NCBI RefSeq assembly: GCF_013031405.1
Contig: NZ_WPZY01000004.1
Span: forward strand, 248,001-312,000
DNA length: 64,000 nt
Origin: Ruegeria sp. HKCCD8929
Lineage (GTDB): Bacteria; Pseudomonadota; Alphaproteobacteria; Rhodobacterales; Rhodobacteraceae
Reading direction: 5' to 3'
The notes beneath the pieces are model-generated. The model was given only the letters and a program-made list of their open reading frames with translations, ran no database searches and was not told the origin of the DNA. The translations under genes were made by a program, and so were the position numbers. Shown here piece by piece: positions 7,822 to 16,926 of this stretch (its first letter is position 1; the number at the start of each line of letters is the position of its first letter).

Positions 7822-9729
7822 ATGGGAAAAGTAATCGGGATTGACCTCGGCACAACCAACTCGTGCGTGGCCATCATGGACGGCTCGCAGCCGAAGGTCA
7901 TCGAAAACGCAGAAGGGGCGCGGACCACGCCCTCGATCGTCGCCTTCACCGAAGATGAGCGTCTGGTCGGTCAGCCTGCCAAGCGTCAGGCGGTCACCAA
8001 CCCCGACAACACTATCTTTGGCGTCAAGCGCCTGATCGGGCGCCGGGTTGACGACGCGGAAGTCGAAAAAGACAAGAAAATGGTGCCGTATGCCATCGTC
8101 AATGGCGGCAATGGCGACGCGTGGGTCGAAGCCCGCGGTGAAAAGTACTCCCCAAGCCAGATCTCGGCCTTCACTCTGGGCAAGATGAAGGAAACCGCCG
8201 AGAGCTATCTGGGTGAGGAAGTCACGCAGGCCGTCATCACCGTTCCGGCCTATTTCAACGACGCTCAGCGTCAGGCCACCAAAGACGCTGGTAAAATCGC
8301 CGGTCTGGAAGTGCTGCGGATCATCAACGAACCGACTGCTGCTGCTCTGGCCTATGGTCTGGACAAGGAAGAAACTCAAACCATCGCGGTTTATGACCTT
8401 GGTGGCGGTACCTTCGACGTGACCATTCTGGAAATCGACGACGGCCTGTTCGAGGTCAAGTCGACCAATGGTGACACCTTCCTGGGTGGTGAAGACTTTG
8501 ACATGCGCATCGTCAACTACCTGGCGGATGAGTTCAAAAAGGAACACGGTGTCGACCTGTCGCAAGACAAAATGGCCCTGCAGCGCCTGAAAGAAGCCGC
8601 TGAAAAAGCCAAGATCGAACTGTCCTCGACCTCGCAGACCGAAATCAACCAGCCGTTCATCTCGATGGGTTCGAACGGTCAGCCGCTGCATATGGTCATG
8701 AAGCTGACCCGTGCCAAGCTGGAATCGCTGGTCTCGGACCTGATCAAGAAGTCGATGAAGCCTTGCGCCGCTGCTCTGAAAGACGCCGGCCTGTCGGCTG
8801 CTGATGTGGACGAGGTTGTTCTGGTCGGTGGTATGACCCGGATGCCGAAAGTGATCGAAGAGGTCACCAAGTTCTTCGGGAAAGAGCCGCACAAGGGTGT
8901 GAACCCGGACGAAGTGGTTGCCATGGGCGCCGCCATTCAGGCCGGTGTTCTGCAGGGCGACGTCAAGGACGTGGTTCTGCTGGACGTGACCCCGCTGTCG
9001 CTGGGTATCGAAACCCTGGGTGGCGTGTTTACCCGCCTGATCGACCGCAACACGACCATTCCGACCAAGAAGTCTCAGGTCTTCTCGACCGCCGAAGACA
9101 ACCAGAATGCCGTGACCATCCGCGTGTTCCAGGGTGAGCGGGAAATGGCTTCGGACAACAAGATCCTGGGTCAGTTCAACCTCGAAGATATTCCGCCCGC
9201 ACCGCGCGGTATGCCTCAGATCGAGGTGACCTTCGACATCGACGCCAACGGCATTGTCTCGGTTTCGGCCAAGGACAAGGGCACCGGCAAAGAGCAGAAG
9301 ATCACCATCCAGGCATCGGGTGGCCTCAGCGATGAGGACATCGAAAAGATGGTCAAGGACGCCGAGGAAAACGCCGAGGCCGACAAGCAGCGCAAAGAGC
9401 TGGTCGAGGCCAAGAACCAGGCCGAAAGCCTCATCCATTCGACCGAAAAGTCGATGGAAGAGCATTCTGACAAGGTCGACCCGACCACCATCGAAGCCAT
9501 CGAGCTGGCGATTGCCGCGCTCAAGGACGAGCTGGAATCCGAGAATGCCGACAAGATCAAGTCGGGCATCCAGAACGTGACCGAAGCGGCCATGAAGCTG
9601 GGCGAAGCCATCTACAAGGCGCAGGCCGAAGAAGGCGACGATGAGCCGACGGCGGCAGATGCCGGTCCGGGCGAGGATGACATCGTCGACGCCGAGTTCG
9701 AAGACCTGGACGACGACAAGCGTAACTAA
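7822..9729 (+). CDS. dnaK: molecular chaperone DnaK (Hsp70)
   Basis: 635 aa ATP-dependent cytoplasmic chaperone, working with DnaJ and GrpE. The N-terminal ATPase signature [11 protein letters not shown], the phosphate-binding [15 protein letters not shown], and [12 protein letters not shown] are all present. They are followed by the substrate-binding domain ([17 protein letters not shown] onward) and an acidic C-terminal tail ending in DLDDDKRN, as in bacterial DnaK (about 638 aa). The ATG at 7822 gives the canonical [13 protein letters not shown] start; an upstream in-frame ATG at 7765 is rejected. A 586-codon open frame on the opposite strand mirrors the strongly biased codons and is not a gene. 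dnaJ follows after 74 bases that contain a GC-rich inverted repeat. Confidence 0.99.
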   Translation: MGKVIGIDLGTTNSCVAIMDGSQPKVIENAEGARTTPSIVAFTEDERLVGQPAKRQAVTNPDNTIFGVKRLIGRRVDDAEVEKDKKMVPYAIVNGGNGDAWVEARGEKYSPSQISAFTLGKMKETAESYLGEEVTQAVITVPAYFNDAQRQATKDAGKIAGLEVLRIINEPTAAALAYGLDKEETQTIAVYDLGGGTFDVTILEIDDGLFEVKSTNGDTFLGGEDFDMRIVNYLADEFKKEHGVDLSQDKMALQRLKEAAEKAKIELSSTSQTEINQPFISMGSNGQPLHMVMKLTRAKLESLVSDLIKKSMKPCAAALKDAGLSAADVDEVVLVGGMTRMPKVIEEVTKFFGKEPHKGVNPDEVVAMGAAIQAGVLQGDVKDVVLLDVTPLSLGIETLGGVFTRLIDRNTTIPTKKSQVFSTAEDNQNAVTIRVFQGEREMASDNKILGQFNLEDIPPAPRGMPQIEVTFDIDANGIVSVSAKDKGTGKEQKITIQASGGLSDEDIEKMVKDAEENAEADKQRKELVEAKNQAESLIHSTEKSMEEHSDKVDPTTIEAIELAIAALKDELESENADKIKSGIQNVTEAAMKLGEAIYKAQAEEGDDEPTAADAGPGEDDIVDAEFEDLDDDKRN

Positions 9730-9803
9730 CGGGTAACCGGGCCAATTCGGGCCGGTCCGGTTGCCGGGCCGGCCCGATTACGTTGAGGCAGAAGGAAAAA
9801 CTG

Positions 9804-10949
9804 ATGTCAAAACGCGACTACTATGATGTGCTCGGCGTGTCCAAGGGGGCCTCTGCGGACGAAATCAAGAAGGGTTTTCGCAAGAAAGCCAAGGAACTTC
9901 ACCCCGACCGCAACAAAGACAACCCAGATGCCGAAGCGCAGTTCAAAGAGGCGAACGAGGCCTACGACGTTCTGAAGGACGCCGAAAAAAAGGCCGCGTA
10001 TGACCGCTTTGGCCATGCCGCGTTTGAAAACGGCATGGGTGGCGGCGGGCAGCGCCCCGGCGGCGGGTTTGGCTCGGGCGATTTTTCGAGCGCGTTCTCG
10101 GACGTATTCGACGATTTGTTCGGCGATTTCATGGGTGGCCGTCAGGGTGGCGGACGTCGGGCCGCGCGCGGCTCGGACCTGCGCTATAACCTGCGGGTGA
10201 CGCTGGAAGAAGCCTATTCCGGCATGCAGAAAACGATCAACGTGCCGACCGCCGTGTCGTGCTCGTCCTGCGAAGGCACCGGCGCCGAAGGCGGGGTCGA
10301 GCCCACCACCTGCCCGACCTGTTCCGGCATGGGCAAGGTGCGGGCGCAGCAAGGGTTCTTTACCGTCGAGCGGACCTGCCCGACCTGTTCGGGCCTTGGC
10401 CAGATCATCAAGAACCCCTGTACTTCGTGCAAAGGCGCCGGCCGTGTCGAAAAGGACCGGGCGCTCAGCGTCAACATCCCCGCCGGTGTGGAAACCGGCA
10501 CCCGCATCCGCCTAGCGGGCGAGGGTGAGGCCGGGATGCGTGGTGGCCCTCCGGGCGATCTCTACATCTTTGTCGAGGTGGCGCCGCATGAGCTGTTTGA
10601 ACGCGACAGCGTGAACCTCTATTGCCGCGTCCCGGTCAGCATGGCCAAGGCGGCGCTGGGCGGGTCGATCGAAGTGCCGACCATCGATGGCGGCCGTGGC
10701 CGCGTACAGATCCCGGCAGGCAGCCAGTCCGGTCGCCAGATGCGTCTGCGCGGCAAGGGCATGCCCGCCCTGCGCGGCGGCGGTTCCGGCGACATGTTCA
10801 TCGAACTGGCCGTCGAGACCCCCGTCAACCTGACCAGCCGCCAAAAGGAACTGCTGCGCGAGTTCGAGGATCTGGGTGAGGACAACAACCCCGAGACCAA
10901 GAGCTTTTTCTCATCCGTCAAATCCTTTTGGGACGGGATGAAGGGCTGA
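9804..10949 (+). CDS. dnaJ: chaperone DnaJ (Hsp40)
   Basis: 381 aa co-chaperone that stimulates DnaK ATP hydrolysis and delivers unfolded clients. The J domain covers roughly residues 1-70 with the HPD motif at 33-35. A Gly/Phe-rich linker follows (about 75-115). Then come four zinc-binding CxxCxGxG repeats ([32 protein letters not shown]) and the C-terminal client-binding domains. The ATG at 9804 gives [12 protein letters not shown], and a purine-rich AAGGAAAA stretch lies just upstream. It is co-transcribed with dnaK. The stop codon is inside the first arm of a terminator hairpin. Confidence 0.99.
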   Translation: MSKRDYYDVLGVSKGASADEIKKGFRKKAKELHPDRNKDNPDAEAQFKEANEAYDVLKDAEKKAAYDRFGHAAFENGMGGGGQRPGGGFGSGDFSSAFSDVFDDLFGDFMGGRQGGGRRAARGSDLRYNLRVTLEEAYSGMQKTINVPTAVSCSSCEGTGAEGGVEPTTCPTCSGMGKVRAQQGFFTVERTCPTCSGLGQIIKNPCTSCKGAGRVEKDRALSVNIPAGVETGTRIRLAGEGEAGMRGGPPGDLYIFVEVAPHELFERDSVNLYCRVPVSMAKAALGGSIEVPTIDGGRGRVQIPAGSQSGRQMRLRGKGMPALRGGGSGDMFIELAVETPVNLTSRQKELLREFEDLGEDNNPETKSFFSSVKSFWDGMKG

Positions 10950-10980
10950 GTAGGCGACTAAAATCGCCTACTCATTTCTT
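10948..10980 (+). terminator. terminator of the dnaK-dnaJ operon
   Basis: A perfect 10-bp inverted repeat, GAGTAGGCGA (10948-10957) and TCGCCTACTC (10964-10973), has a six-base loop and is followed by ATTTCTT. The first arm overlaps the dnaJ stop codon. Since the stem is symmetric it could also serve the convergent small gene at 10984. Confidence 0.75.
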
Positions 10981-10983
10981 AAG

Positions 10984-11139
10984 TTACCGGCCATTGATGC
11001 TCTTGCATTCTCGGCACTTGGGTTTTCCACCTGTACCGGAACGCAAGTTTTCACGCTCAATGTTGTTGCCAGTATTGCATTCGGTGTCGTCGTGATAAAC
11101 GTTCGACTTGATCGAATGCCACGGTGCTCTTTTGGCCAT
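10984..11139 (-). CDS. small Cys/His-rich protein, putative zinc-binding
   Basis: 51 aa, function unknown. The pattern YHDDTECNTGNNIE, then RSGTGGKPKCRECKSING, resembles a widespread bacterial family of tiny proteins with a conserved H-x-x-x-x-C and C-x-x-C that probably bind zinc. The ATG at 11139 is fixed by an excellent ribosome-binding site, AAAGGAGG, six bases upstream. The reading frame stays open for a further 60-odd codons upstream, to a stop near 11345, without a good start. That part may be a remnant or an extension (see the region at 11140). It is convergent with dnaJ, with the shared hairpin between them. Confidence 0.65.
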   Translation of the reverse strand: MAKRAPWHSIKSNVYHDDTECNTGNNIERENLRSGTGGKPKCRECKSINGR

Positions 11140-11543
11140 TTTGGCCTCCTTTCCCGGATTAACCGGACTAGCGAGGCCGCTCTTGACAGTTTCCGACAAC
11201 TCGATTCTAGTGTCAGAGTCCAAACAGACGAAAGCGACCTCAGTTGCATTTGCCTGAAGGAAAGCGCTGTCGGGCAGTTTCGCGATTCCCCGACGGCGCA
11301 CCTTCAAGACAACCCATGATTCCCCGAAGCTGTCGTTGAGTCAATGATTTGATGTGGATAACTCCTGATCCACATCATATTGAGGCGCACGGCAAAATAA
11401 CGGATGTATTTAGACTGGTGCCACAAAACAGTTGTACTTAAGTCCTGTTGGGCGGGATTTTCTTATTCTTAAGTCCAGATTGACCTCATACCCCTCCTGT
11501 CTGGGTCTTGATTCCCGGCCCGCCACCTGAGATTGTCGCGGCA
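11140..11543. other. 404-base stretch without a confident gene
   Basis: On the minus strand an open frame continues upstream from the small protein at 10984 to a stop near 11345. It encodes a protein-like stretch (LPDSAFLQANATEVAFVCLD and on) with only TTG/GTG start options near 11307-11301 and no clear ribosome-binding site. It may be a decayed gene or a longer form. Rightward of it lie a 10-bp palindrome (11350-11377) and two copies of CTTAAGTCC at 11437 and 11468, spaced 31 bases. Then comes the presumed promoter zone of the thiamine operon (TTGACC near 11480, no convincing -10). Confidence 0.4.
11350..11377. repeat. inverted repeat, possible operator or weak terminator
   Basis: TGATGTGGAT (11350-11359) pairs exactly with ATCCACATCA (11368-11377) around an eight-base spacer. 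There is no T-run on either side, which argues against an intrinsic terminator. Its position between the thiamine riboswitch region and the leftward small gene would suit a DNA-binding protein site, but no regulator is implicated. Confidence 0.4.
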
Positions 11544-11631
11544 ACCGTTGGGGTGCCCTTGTCGGGGCTGAGAGGCGCGGATGCGTCAACCCATCGAACC
11601 TGATCCGGGCAATACCGGCGGAGGGAACGGT
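11544..11631 (+). promoter_or_regulatory. TPP riboswitch (THI element)
   Basis: The element has the conserved thi-box: GGGGTGCCC, then GGGGCTGAGAGG, ACCCATCGAACCTGATCCGG, AATACCGGCG and AGGGAACGGT. The closing P1 helix is ACCGTT (11544-11549) with AACGGT (11626-11631). CTGAGA and ACCTGAT(C) are the pyrimidine-sensing core of TPP riboswitches. It ends 58 bases upstream of the thiD start codon. It therefore very probably represses the whole ten-gene operon when thiamine pyrophosphate is plentiful. I cannot tell transcriptional from translational control; no T-run terminator follows, which favours translational control. Confidence 0.95.
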
Positions 11632-11689
11632 CTTAGGTCAAACAGACGTTTTCAAAGCCCCGTTGCCCCGAAAGACATGGAGCAACGGC

Positions 11690-12493
11690 ATGGCACCTAT
11701 TGCCCTGACCATCGCAGGATCCGACAGCGGCGGCGGCGCCGGAATTCAGGCCGACCTCAAGGCGATGTCGGCGCTGGGTGTCTACGGCGCCAGCGTGATC
11801 ACCGCGGTAACGGCGCAGAACACCCAGGCGGTGACGGCGGTACATGGCATCCCTCTGGACGTGATCGCGGCGCAGATCGACGCGGTTCTCTCCGATCTCG
11901 ATGTCGGCGCGATCAAGATCGGCATGCTGGCCACGCCCGAGATCATCCAAACCGTGGCCGAAGGCATCGCCGGGTTCACCGGCCCGGTGGTTCTGGATCC
12001 GGTGATGATCGCCAAATCCGGCGATGCCCTGCTGGCCCGCGACGCGGTTCAGACCCTGCGCGAGGTTTTGTTGCCCCGCGCCACCGTGTTGACCCCGAAC
12101 CTGCCCGAAGCCGCCTGCTTGCTGGATCGTCTTGTGGCCGAGACGCGCGAAGAGATGGTGGAGCAGGGCCATGCTCTGTGTGCGCTTGGTGCGCAGGCCG
12201 TGTTGATGAAAGGCGGCCATGCCAGTGGCGATATCTGTCATGATCTGCTGATCGCTGATGGCGCGGTTGCGGGCGAATATTCGGCCCCGCGCCGCCTGAC
12301 GAAGAACACGCATGGCACTGGCTGTACCCTGTCTTCGTCGATTGCCGCCGGGCTCGCCAAGGGCCTGCCGCTGACCGGCGCGGTGGAGGCGGCGCATCTC
12401 TATCTGCAGGGCGCGATTGCGCAGGCGGATGCGCTGGGTGTTGGCCACGGCCATGGGCCGGTGCATCACTTCCACATGGTCTGGCCCGCGTGA
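11690..12493 (+). CDS. thiD: hydroxymethylpyrimidine/phosphomethylpyrimidine kinase
   Basis: 267 aa ribokinase-fold enzyme that phosphorylates HMP and HMP-phosphate to HMP-PP, the pyrimidine half of thiamine. The N-terminal IAGSDSGGGAGIQADLKA is the ThiD signature, VLDPVMIAKSG follows, and TKNTHGTGCTLSSSIAAGLA is the C-terminal anion-hole/catalytic motif. The ATG at 11690 has GGAG six bases upstream; the frame is open from 11663, but that start lacks support. It is first in the riboswitch-controlled operon and overlaps thiO by four bases. With thiXYZ and tenA it lets the cell use imported pyrimidine. Confidence 0.97.
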   Translation: MAPIALTIAGSDSGGGAGIQADLKAMSALGVYGASVITAVTAQNTQAVTAVHGIPLDVIAAQIDAVLSDLDVGAIKIGMLATPEIIQTVAEGIAGFTGPVVLDPVMIAKSGDALLARDAVQTLREVLLPRATVLTPNLPEAACLLDRLVAETREEMVEQGHALCALGAQAVLMKGGHASGDICHDLLIADGAVAGEYSAPRRLTKNTHGTGCTLSSSIAAGLAKGLPLTGAVEAAHLYLQGAIAQADALGVGHGHGPVHHFHMVWPA

Positions 12494-13467
12494 CCGTCTA
12501 CTCGGTCATAGGGGCCGGGGTGGCCGGGCTTGCGGTTGCAACCGAGCTGGTGGCGCGTAGGGCAAAGGTTCAGGTCTTTGATCCCGGCGGCCCGCCCGGC
12601 CCGCATGGCTGTTCCTGGTGGGCCGGGGGCATGCTGGCGCCGTGGTGCGAATACGAAAACGCCGAGGAACCGGTGTTGCGGCTTGGACAGCAGGCCATCG
12701 GCTGGTGGGCGGAAAAGACCGAGATCACACGGCGTGGCACGCTGGTTGTGGCCAATGCCCGCGACCTGCCCGACCTGCGCCGTTTTGCCCGCCGCACCGA
12801 GCGGTTTCGGGAGGCAAAAAATGGCGAAATCGCCGAATTAGAGCCTGATCTGCATGGGTTTGGCAAAGGGCTGTTCTTTGCGGATGAGGCGCATCTTGAT
12901 CCACGCAAGGCGCTGCAAGACCTTCATCGCGGGCTGCGAGATAACGGGGTGGAGTTCCACCGCAAACTCGCGCCCACCGGGTTGGAAAACGCCATCGACT
13001 GCCGGGGCCTGCACGCGCGCGACCTGCTCTATGACCTGCGCGGCGTAAAGGGTGAGATGCTGGTGATCCGCTGCCCCGACGTGACCCTGACCCGCCCCGT
13101 CCGCCTGCTGCATCCGCGTATGCCGCTCTACATCGTGCCGCGCGGCGACGGCGTCTACATGCTGGGCGCGACGATGATCGAAAGCGAGGACAGCAGCCGC
13201 ATCACCGCGCGCTCCATGCTGGAACTGCTCAGCGCCGCCTATGCGCTGAATCCGGCCTTCGGCGAGGCCGAGGTGCTGGAGATCGGTGTCGATCTGCGCC
13301 CCGCCTTTCCCGACAACCTGCCCCGCATCCGGCGGCTGGGGCGGACAATCTATGCCAACGGGCTCTATCGCCACGGCTACCTGCTGGCGCCTGCACTGGC
13401 GCAGGGTGTGGCCGATCTGGCGCTTGAGAACAAACATTCGGAGATGGTCGATGAAGATCGTGCTTAA
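12490..13467 (+). CDS. thiO: glycine oxidase ThiO (FAD-dependent)
   Basis: 325 aa FAD-dependent amine oxidase that oxidises glycine to iminoglycine (dehydroglycine) for thiazole formation, used by aerobes instead of ThiH. The N-terminal dinucleotide-binding motif GAGVAGLAVATELVARRAKVQVFD is intact. WWAGGMLAPWCE and the C-terminal DLRPAFPDNLPRIRR and NGLYRHGYLLAPALAQG segments are DAO-family features. The GTG start at 12490 overlaps the thiD stop (GTGA), and its end overlaps thiS by 17 bases. The context (thiS, thiG) settles the assignment among amino-acid oxidases. Confidence 0.92.
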   Translation: MTVYSVIGAGVAGLAVATELVARRAKVQVFDPGGPPGPHGCSWWAGGMLAPWCEYENAEEPVLRLGQQAIGWWAEKTEITRRGTLVVANARDLPDLRRFARRTERFREAKNGEIAELEPDLHGFGKGLFFADEAHLDPRKALQDLHRGLRDNGVEFHRKLAPTGLENAIDCRGLHARDLLYDLRGVKGEMLVIRCPDVTLTRPVRLLHPRMPLYIVPRGDGVYMLGATMIESEDSSRITARSMLELLSAAYALNPAFGEAEVLEIGVDLRPAFPDNLPRIRRLGRTIYANGLYRHGYLLAPALAQGVADLALENKHSEMVDEDRA

Positions 13468-13645
13468 CGGCGAGGCCCGCGAGGTGCAGTCCGAAACGCT
13501 CTCGGAGTTGCTGGAAGAATGCGGATTCAGTGGCCGGGTCGCGACGGCGGTGAACGAGCAGTTCGTGCCGTCGTCGTTGCGCATCGGCCACCGTCTCGCG
13601 CAGGGCGACCGGATCGAGGTCGTCGCACCGATGCAGGGGGGCTGA
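13451..13645 (+). CDS. thiS: sulfur carrier protein ThiS
   Basis: 64 aa ubiquitin-like protein. Its C-terminal Gly-Gly (ending MQGG) is adenylated and converted to a thiocarboxylate that donates sulfur to the thiazole ring on Thi[13 protein letters not shown] begins the beta-grasp fold, and [13 protein letters not shown] is the conserved tail. It starts at the ATG at 13451, inside the last codons of thiO, and ends two bases before the thiG start codon. Length is normal for the family (about 65). Confidence 0.95.
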   Translation: MKIVLNGEAREVQSETLSELLEECGFSGRVATAVNEQFVPSSLRIGHRLAQGDRIEVVAPMQGG

Positions 13646-13647
13646 GG

Positions 13648-14418
13648 ATGAAGACGTTTTACGGCACCGAACTGCCCAACCCGCTGATGCTGGGCACCGC
13701 GCAATACCCGAGCCCGGCCATTCTGGAACAGGCGTTTCGCGAAAGCGGCGCCGGGGTTGCCACCGTTTCCCTGCGCCGAGAGGGCGCCGGGGGCGCGGGG
13801 CAGACTTTTTGGGCCATGATCCGCGATCTGGGCGTTTTGATCCTGCCCAACACCGCCGGGTGTCACACGGTGAAAGAGGCGGTGACCACCGCCCAAATGG
13901 CGCGCGAGGTGTTCGGCACGCCGTGGATCAAGCTCGAACTGATCGGCCACACCGACAGCCTGCAACCGGATGTGTTCCAACTGGTCGAGGCCGCGCGCAT
14001 CCTGACCGAGGACGGGTTTCAGGTCTTTCCCTACACCACCGACGATCTGATCGTGGGTGAGCGGCTGCTCGGGGCCGGGTGTGAGGTGCTGATGCCCTGG
14101 GGTGCGCCGATTGGCTCGGGTCGCGGGCTGAACAATGAATACGCCCTGCGTGCGATGCGGGCCGAGTTTCCGGATGTGCCGCTGGTGGTGGATGCCGGGA
14201 TCGGCCTGCCCAGCCACGCGGCGCACGCGATGGAGCTGGGCTATGACGCGGTGCTGTTGAACACTGCCGTGGCGCGCGCGGGTGATCCGGCGGCGATGGC
14301 GCGGGCCATGGCGCTGGCAATCGACGCCGGCCGGCTGGCGCATGAGGCCGACCCGATCGAGGCACGGGATATGGCCGAACCCTCGACCCCGGTGATCGGA
14401 AAGGCGTTCCTGTCATGA
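13648..14418 (+). CDS. thiG: thiazole synthase
   Basis: 256 aa TIM-barrel enzyme that joins deoxyxylulose-5-phosphate, dehydroglycine and ThiS-thiocarboxylate into thiazole phosphate. The Schiff-base lysine is probably K95 ([10 protein letters not shown]). [30 protein letters not shown] and [19 protein letters not shown] are hallmark segments. The ATG at 13648 follows the thiS stop by two bases, with GGGGGGCTGAGG as ribosome-binding region. It overlaps thiE by four bases. Family length is about 255. Confidence 0.97.
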   Translation: MKTFYGTELPNPLMLGTAQYPSPAILEQAFRESGAGVATVSLRREGAGGAGQTFWAMIRDLGVLILPNTAGCHTVKEAVTTAQMAREVFGTPWIKLELIGHTDSLQPDVFQLVEAARILTEDGFQVFPYTTDDLIVGERLLGAGCEVLMPWGAPIGSGRGLNNEYALRAMRAEFPDVPLVVDAGIGLPSHAAHAMELGYDAVLLNTAVARAGDPAAMARAMALAIDAGRLAHEADPIEARDMAEPSTPVIGKAFLS

Positions 14419-15011
14419 CGCTGGACCGGTTCTATCCCATCTTCGACCATTCCGACTGGCTGCGCCGGATGCTGCCGCTGGGCGTGAAGCTGGTGCAGTT
14501 GCGGGTGAAGGATCAGCCCGAGGATGTGGTGCGCGAACAGATCGCAGTCTCACGCGATCTTTGCCGCGCGCACGGGGCGGTGTTGGTGGTCAACGACTAC
14601 TGGCAGGCCGCCATCGAGGTCGGGTGTGATTGGGTGCATCTGGGGCAGGAGGATCTGGATGACGCCGATCTGAAGGCGATCCGCAAGGCGGGTCTGAAAC
14701 TTGGGGTCTCCACCCATGACGATGATGAGCTTGAGCGGGTCTTGTCCATGGACCCCGATTATGTGGCGCTCGGGCCGGTCTATCCGACGATCCTGAAAAA
14801 GATGAAGTGGCATCAACAGGGTCTACCGCGTGTGACCGAATGGAAGGCCCGCGTTGGTGACATTCCTCTGGTCGGCATCGGTGGCATGAGCGTCGAGCGC
14901 GCACCGGGCGTGTTCGAGGCGGGCGCAGACATCGTCTCGGTCGTCACGGACATCACCCTGAACGACGACCCCGAGACGCGCGTGCAGAAATGGATCGAGG
15001 TCACGCGATGA
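14415..15011 (+). CDS. thiE: thiamine-phosphate synthase
   Basis: 198 aa TIM-barrel enzyme coupling HMP-PP with thiazole phosphate to give thiamine phosphate. Visible motifs are [11 protein letters not shown] (substrate binding), [47 protein letters not shown] and [15 protein letters not shown]. The usual INDR is VNDY here, as in the shorter alphaproteobacterial ThiE form. It overlaps thiG (ATGA) at its start and the ThiF-like gene at its end. Confidence 0.92.
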   Translation: MTLDRFYPIFDHSDWLRRMLPLGVKLVQLRVKDQPEDVVREQIAVSRDLCRAHGAVLVVNDYWQAAIEVGCDWVHLGQEDLDDADLKAIRKAGLKLGVSTHDDDELERVLSMDPDYVALGPVYPTILKKMKWHQQGLPRVTEWKARVGDIPLVGIGGMSVERAPGVFEAGADIVSVVTDITLNDDPETRVQKWIEVTR

Positions 15012-15973
15012 GCCGCTATGCCCGCCAGATGATCCTGCCGGAGGTCGGCGTCGAGGGGCAGGCGCGCCTGTCTGCTGCCCGTGTGCTGGTCGTCGGCGCA
15101 GGCGGTCTGGCGGCGCCGGCGCTGCCTCTGCTGGCTGGCGCCGGTGTGGGGCATCTGACGGTGATGGATGGTGATACCGTCGATCTGTCGAACCTGCACC
15201 GGCAGACGCTGTTCACCGACAAGGACTGCGGAAAACCCAAGGCGGAAATCGCTGCCGAACGCTGTCGCGAGATCAATTCCAGCATCGTCGTGACATGTAC
15301 AAGACGGAAACTCACGCCCGAGAACGCTGTACAAATCGTACAAAACGCCGATCTGGTGCTTGATTGCGCCGACAGCTACGCGGCGAGCTATACGCTCAGC
15401 GACACCTGTCTGGCGCAGGGCAAACCGCTGATCAGTGCCTCGGTCCTAGGCCTCGGCGGATATGTCGGTGGCTTCTGCGGTGGCGCCCCGTCGTTGCGCG
15501 CTGTTTTTCCTGAGGCGCCGGACAGCGGCGCGAGTTGCGCAACGGCCGGTGTTCTGGGTCCGGTCGTTGGTATGATTGGCGCGATGCAGGCGCAGATGGC
15601 TCTGGCGCTGCTGCTGGGCCTGGAGCCATCGCCGCTGGGCCAGATCGTGCAGGTCGAGGCCCGCACTTTCCGTAGCACCACGTTTCGCTTCGACACCGCG
15701 CCCGAGCCTGAGATGGCATTTCGTTTCGTGGCCCCGACGCAACTCACCGGCGACGACGTGATCGTGGAATTGCGGGACGACACAGAGGCCCCCGACCCGA
15801 TCCACCCCGCCGCTCACCGCATCACCCCTGACACGGTGGCGGCGCACTTGCCGAAACCGACCAAACGCCTCGCTCTGTGCTGCGCCACCGGCCTGCGGGC
15901 CTGGCGCGCGGCGGAACGCATTCAACCGGATTGGCCGGGCGAGATCGTCCTCGTCGCGGCTGCAACTTCATGA
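15008..15973 (+). CDS. thiF: ThiF/MoeB-family adenylyltransferase with C-terminal rhodanese-like tail
   Basis: 321 aa. It should adenylate the ThiS C-terminus ahead of sulfur transfer. It has the E1-like core: VVGAGGLAAPALP (29-40, nucleotide binding), DLSNLHRQTLF, and VLDCADSYAASYTLSD, plus the conserved Cys in GASCATAGVLGPVVG. The two CxxC zinc pairs of MoeB and many ThiF proteins are not visible: the usual CYRCLF position reads APSLRAVF. The last 60 residues end in LALCCATGLRAWRAAERI, which looks like a shortened rhodanese active-site loop. So sulfur relay and adenylation may be combined in one chain. The start at 15008 overlaps the thiE stop. Confidence 0.88.
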   Translation: MSRYARQMILPEVGVEGQARLSAARVLVVGAGGLAAPALPLLAGAGVGHLTVMDGDTVDLSNLHRQTLFTDKDCGKPKAEIAAERCREINSSIVVTCTRRKLTPENAVQIVQNADLVLDCADSYAASYTLSDTCLAQGKPLISASVLGLGGYVGGFCGGAPSLRAVFPEAPDSGASCATAGVLGPVVGMIGAMQAQMALALLLGLEPSPLGQIVQVEARTFRSTTFRFDTAPEPEMAFRFVAPTQLTGDDVIVELRDDTEAPDPIHPAAHRITPDTVAAHLPKPTKRLALCCATGLRAWRAAERIQPDWPGEIVLVAAATS

Positions 15974-15990
15974 AAAGGAAACGCAAAACC

Positions 15991-16926
15991 ATGAAGAAAC
16001 TCCTTACCGCTCTGGCCATGCTGGCCTCGACCCCGGCGATGGCCGCCGACAAGATGACCGTCCTGCTGGACTGGTTCATCAACCCCGACCACGGCCCGAT
16101 CATCGTGGCGCAGGAAAACGGATACTTCGCCGAACAGGGGCTTGAGGTTGAGATCGTGCCGCCCGCCGACCCCTCGGCCCCGCCGCGTCTGGTGGCTGCG
16201 GGTCAGGCCGATCTGGCCGTGTCCTACCAGCCGCAGCTGCACCTGCAGATCCACGACGGCTTGCCGCTGAAACGTGTCGGCACGCTAGTCGCCACCCCGC
16301 TCAACTGCCTGTTGGTGCTCAAGGACGGGCCGATCAAGTCGCCTGCAGATCTCAAGGGCAAGAAGATCGGTTTCTCGGTCGCGGGCGTGGAAGAGGCCGT
16401 GTTAGGCACTGTTCTGGGTCATCACGGCGTCAAGCTGGATGAGATCGAGATGATCAACGTGAACTTCTCGCTGTCGCCTTCGCTGATGTCCGGTCAGGTG
16501 GATGCGGTGATCGGCGCCTATCGGAATTTCGAGCTGAACCAGATGGACATCGAAGGCGTGCCCGGCACCTGTTTCTACATCGAGGAAGAGGGCGTGCCGC
16601 CTTATGACGAACTGATCTATGTCGCCAATCCCGAGACCATGGATGCCGACAAGGTGGCGCGTTTCCTCGCCGCGACCGAAAAGGCCACGCAGTTCATCGT
16701 GAACAACCCCGAAGCAAGCTGGGAGGTGTTCTCGGCCACCTCGACCGAATTGCAGGATGAGCTGAACGCCCGCGCTTGGGTCGATACTTTGCCGCGCTTC
16801 GCCCTGCGTCCGGCCGGTTTCGATGCGGGCCGGTATGCCCGGTTCGAGCAGTTCCTCAAGGACAGCGGCATGATCGACAGCGTGAACCCGGTCGATGCCA
16901 TCACCATCGACGTGACCGCGAAATGA
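15991..16926 (+). CDS. thiY: thiamine-pyrimidine precursor ABC transporter, substrate-binding protein
   Basis: 311 aa periplasmic protein of the NMT1/THI5-like family, which binds formylaminopyrimidine or HMP precursors. A cleavable signal peptide (MKKLLTALAMLASTPAMA) precedes ADKMTVLLDWFINPDHGPII, the conserved ligand-pocket start of this family. LVAAGQADLAVSYQPQLHLQ and KGKKIGFSVAG are also typical. The ATG at 15991 has AAGGA upstream. It sits between the thiF-like gene and tenA, with thiZ and thiX further on, completing a ThiXYZ transporter. TPP-riboswitch control and tenA adjacency support pyrimidine salvage rather than nitrate or taurine uptake. Confidence 0.93.
   Translation: MKKLLTALAMLASTPAMAADKMTVLLDWFINPDHGPIIVAQENGYFAEQGLEVEIVPPADPSAPPRLVAAGQADLAVSYQPQLHLQIHDGLPLKRVGTLVATPLNCLLVLKDGPIKSPADLKGKKIGFSVAGVEEAVLGTVLGHHGVKLDEIEMINVNFSLSPSLMSGQVDAVIGAYRNFELNQMDIEGVPGTCFYIEEEGVPPYDELIYVANPETMDADKVARFLAATEKATQFIVNNPEASWEVFSATSTELQDELNARAWVDTLPRFALRPAGFDAGRYARFEQFLKDSGMIDSVNPVDAITIDVTAK

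Noticed and set aside
7705..9465. 586-codon open frame on the minus strand across dnaK
   Set aside because: It mirrors the biased codon positions of dnaK, has no ribosome-binding site and no recognisable domain.
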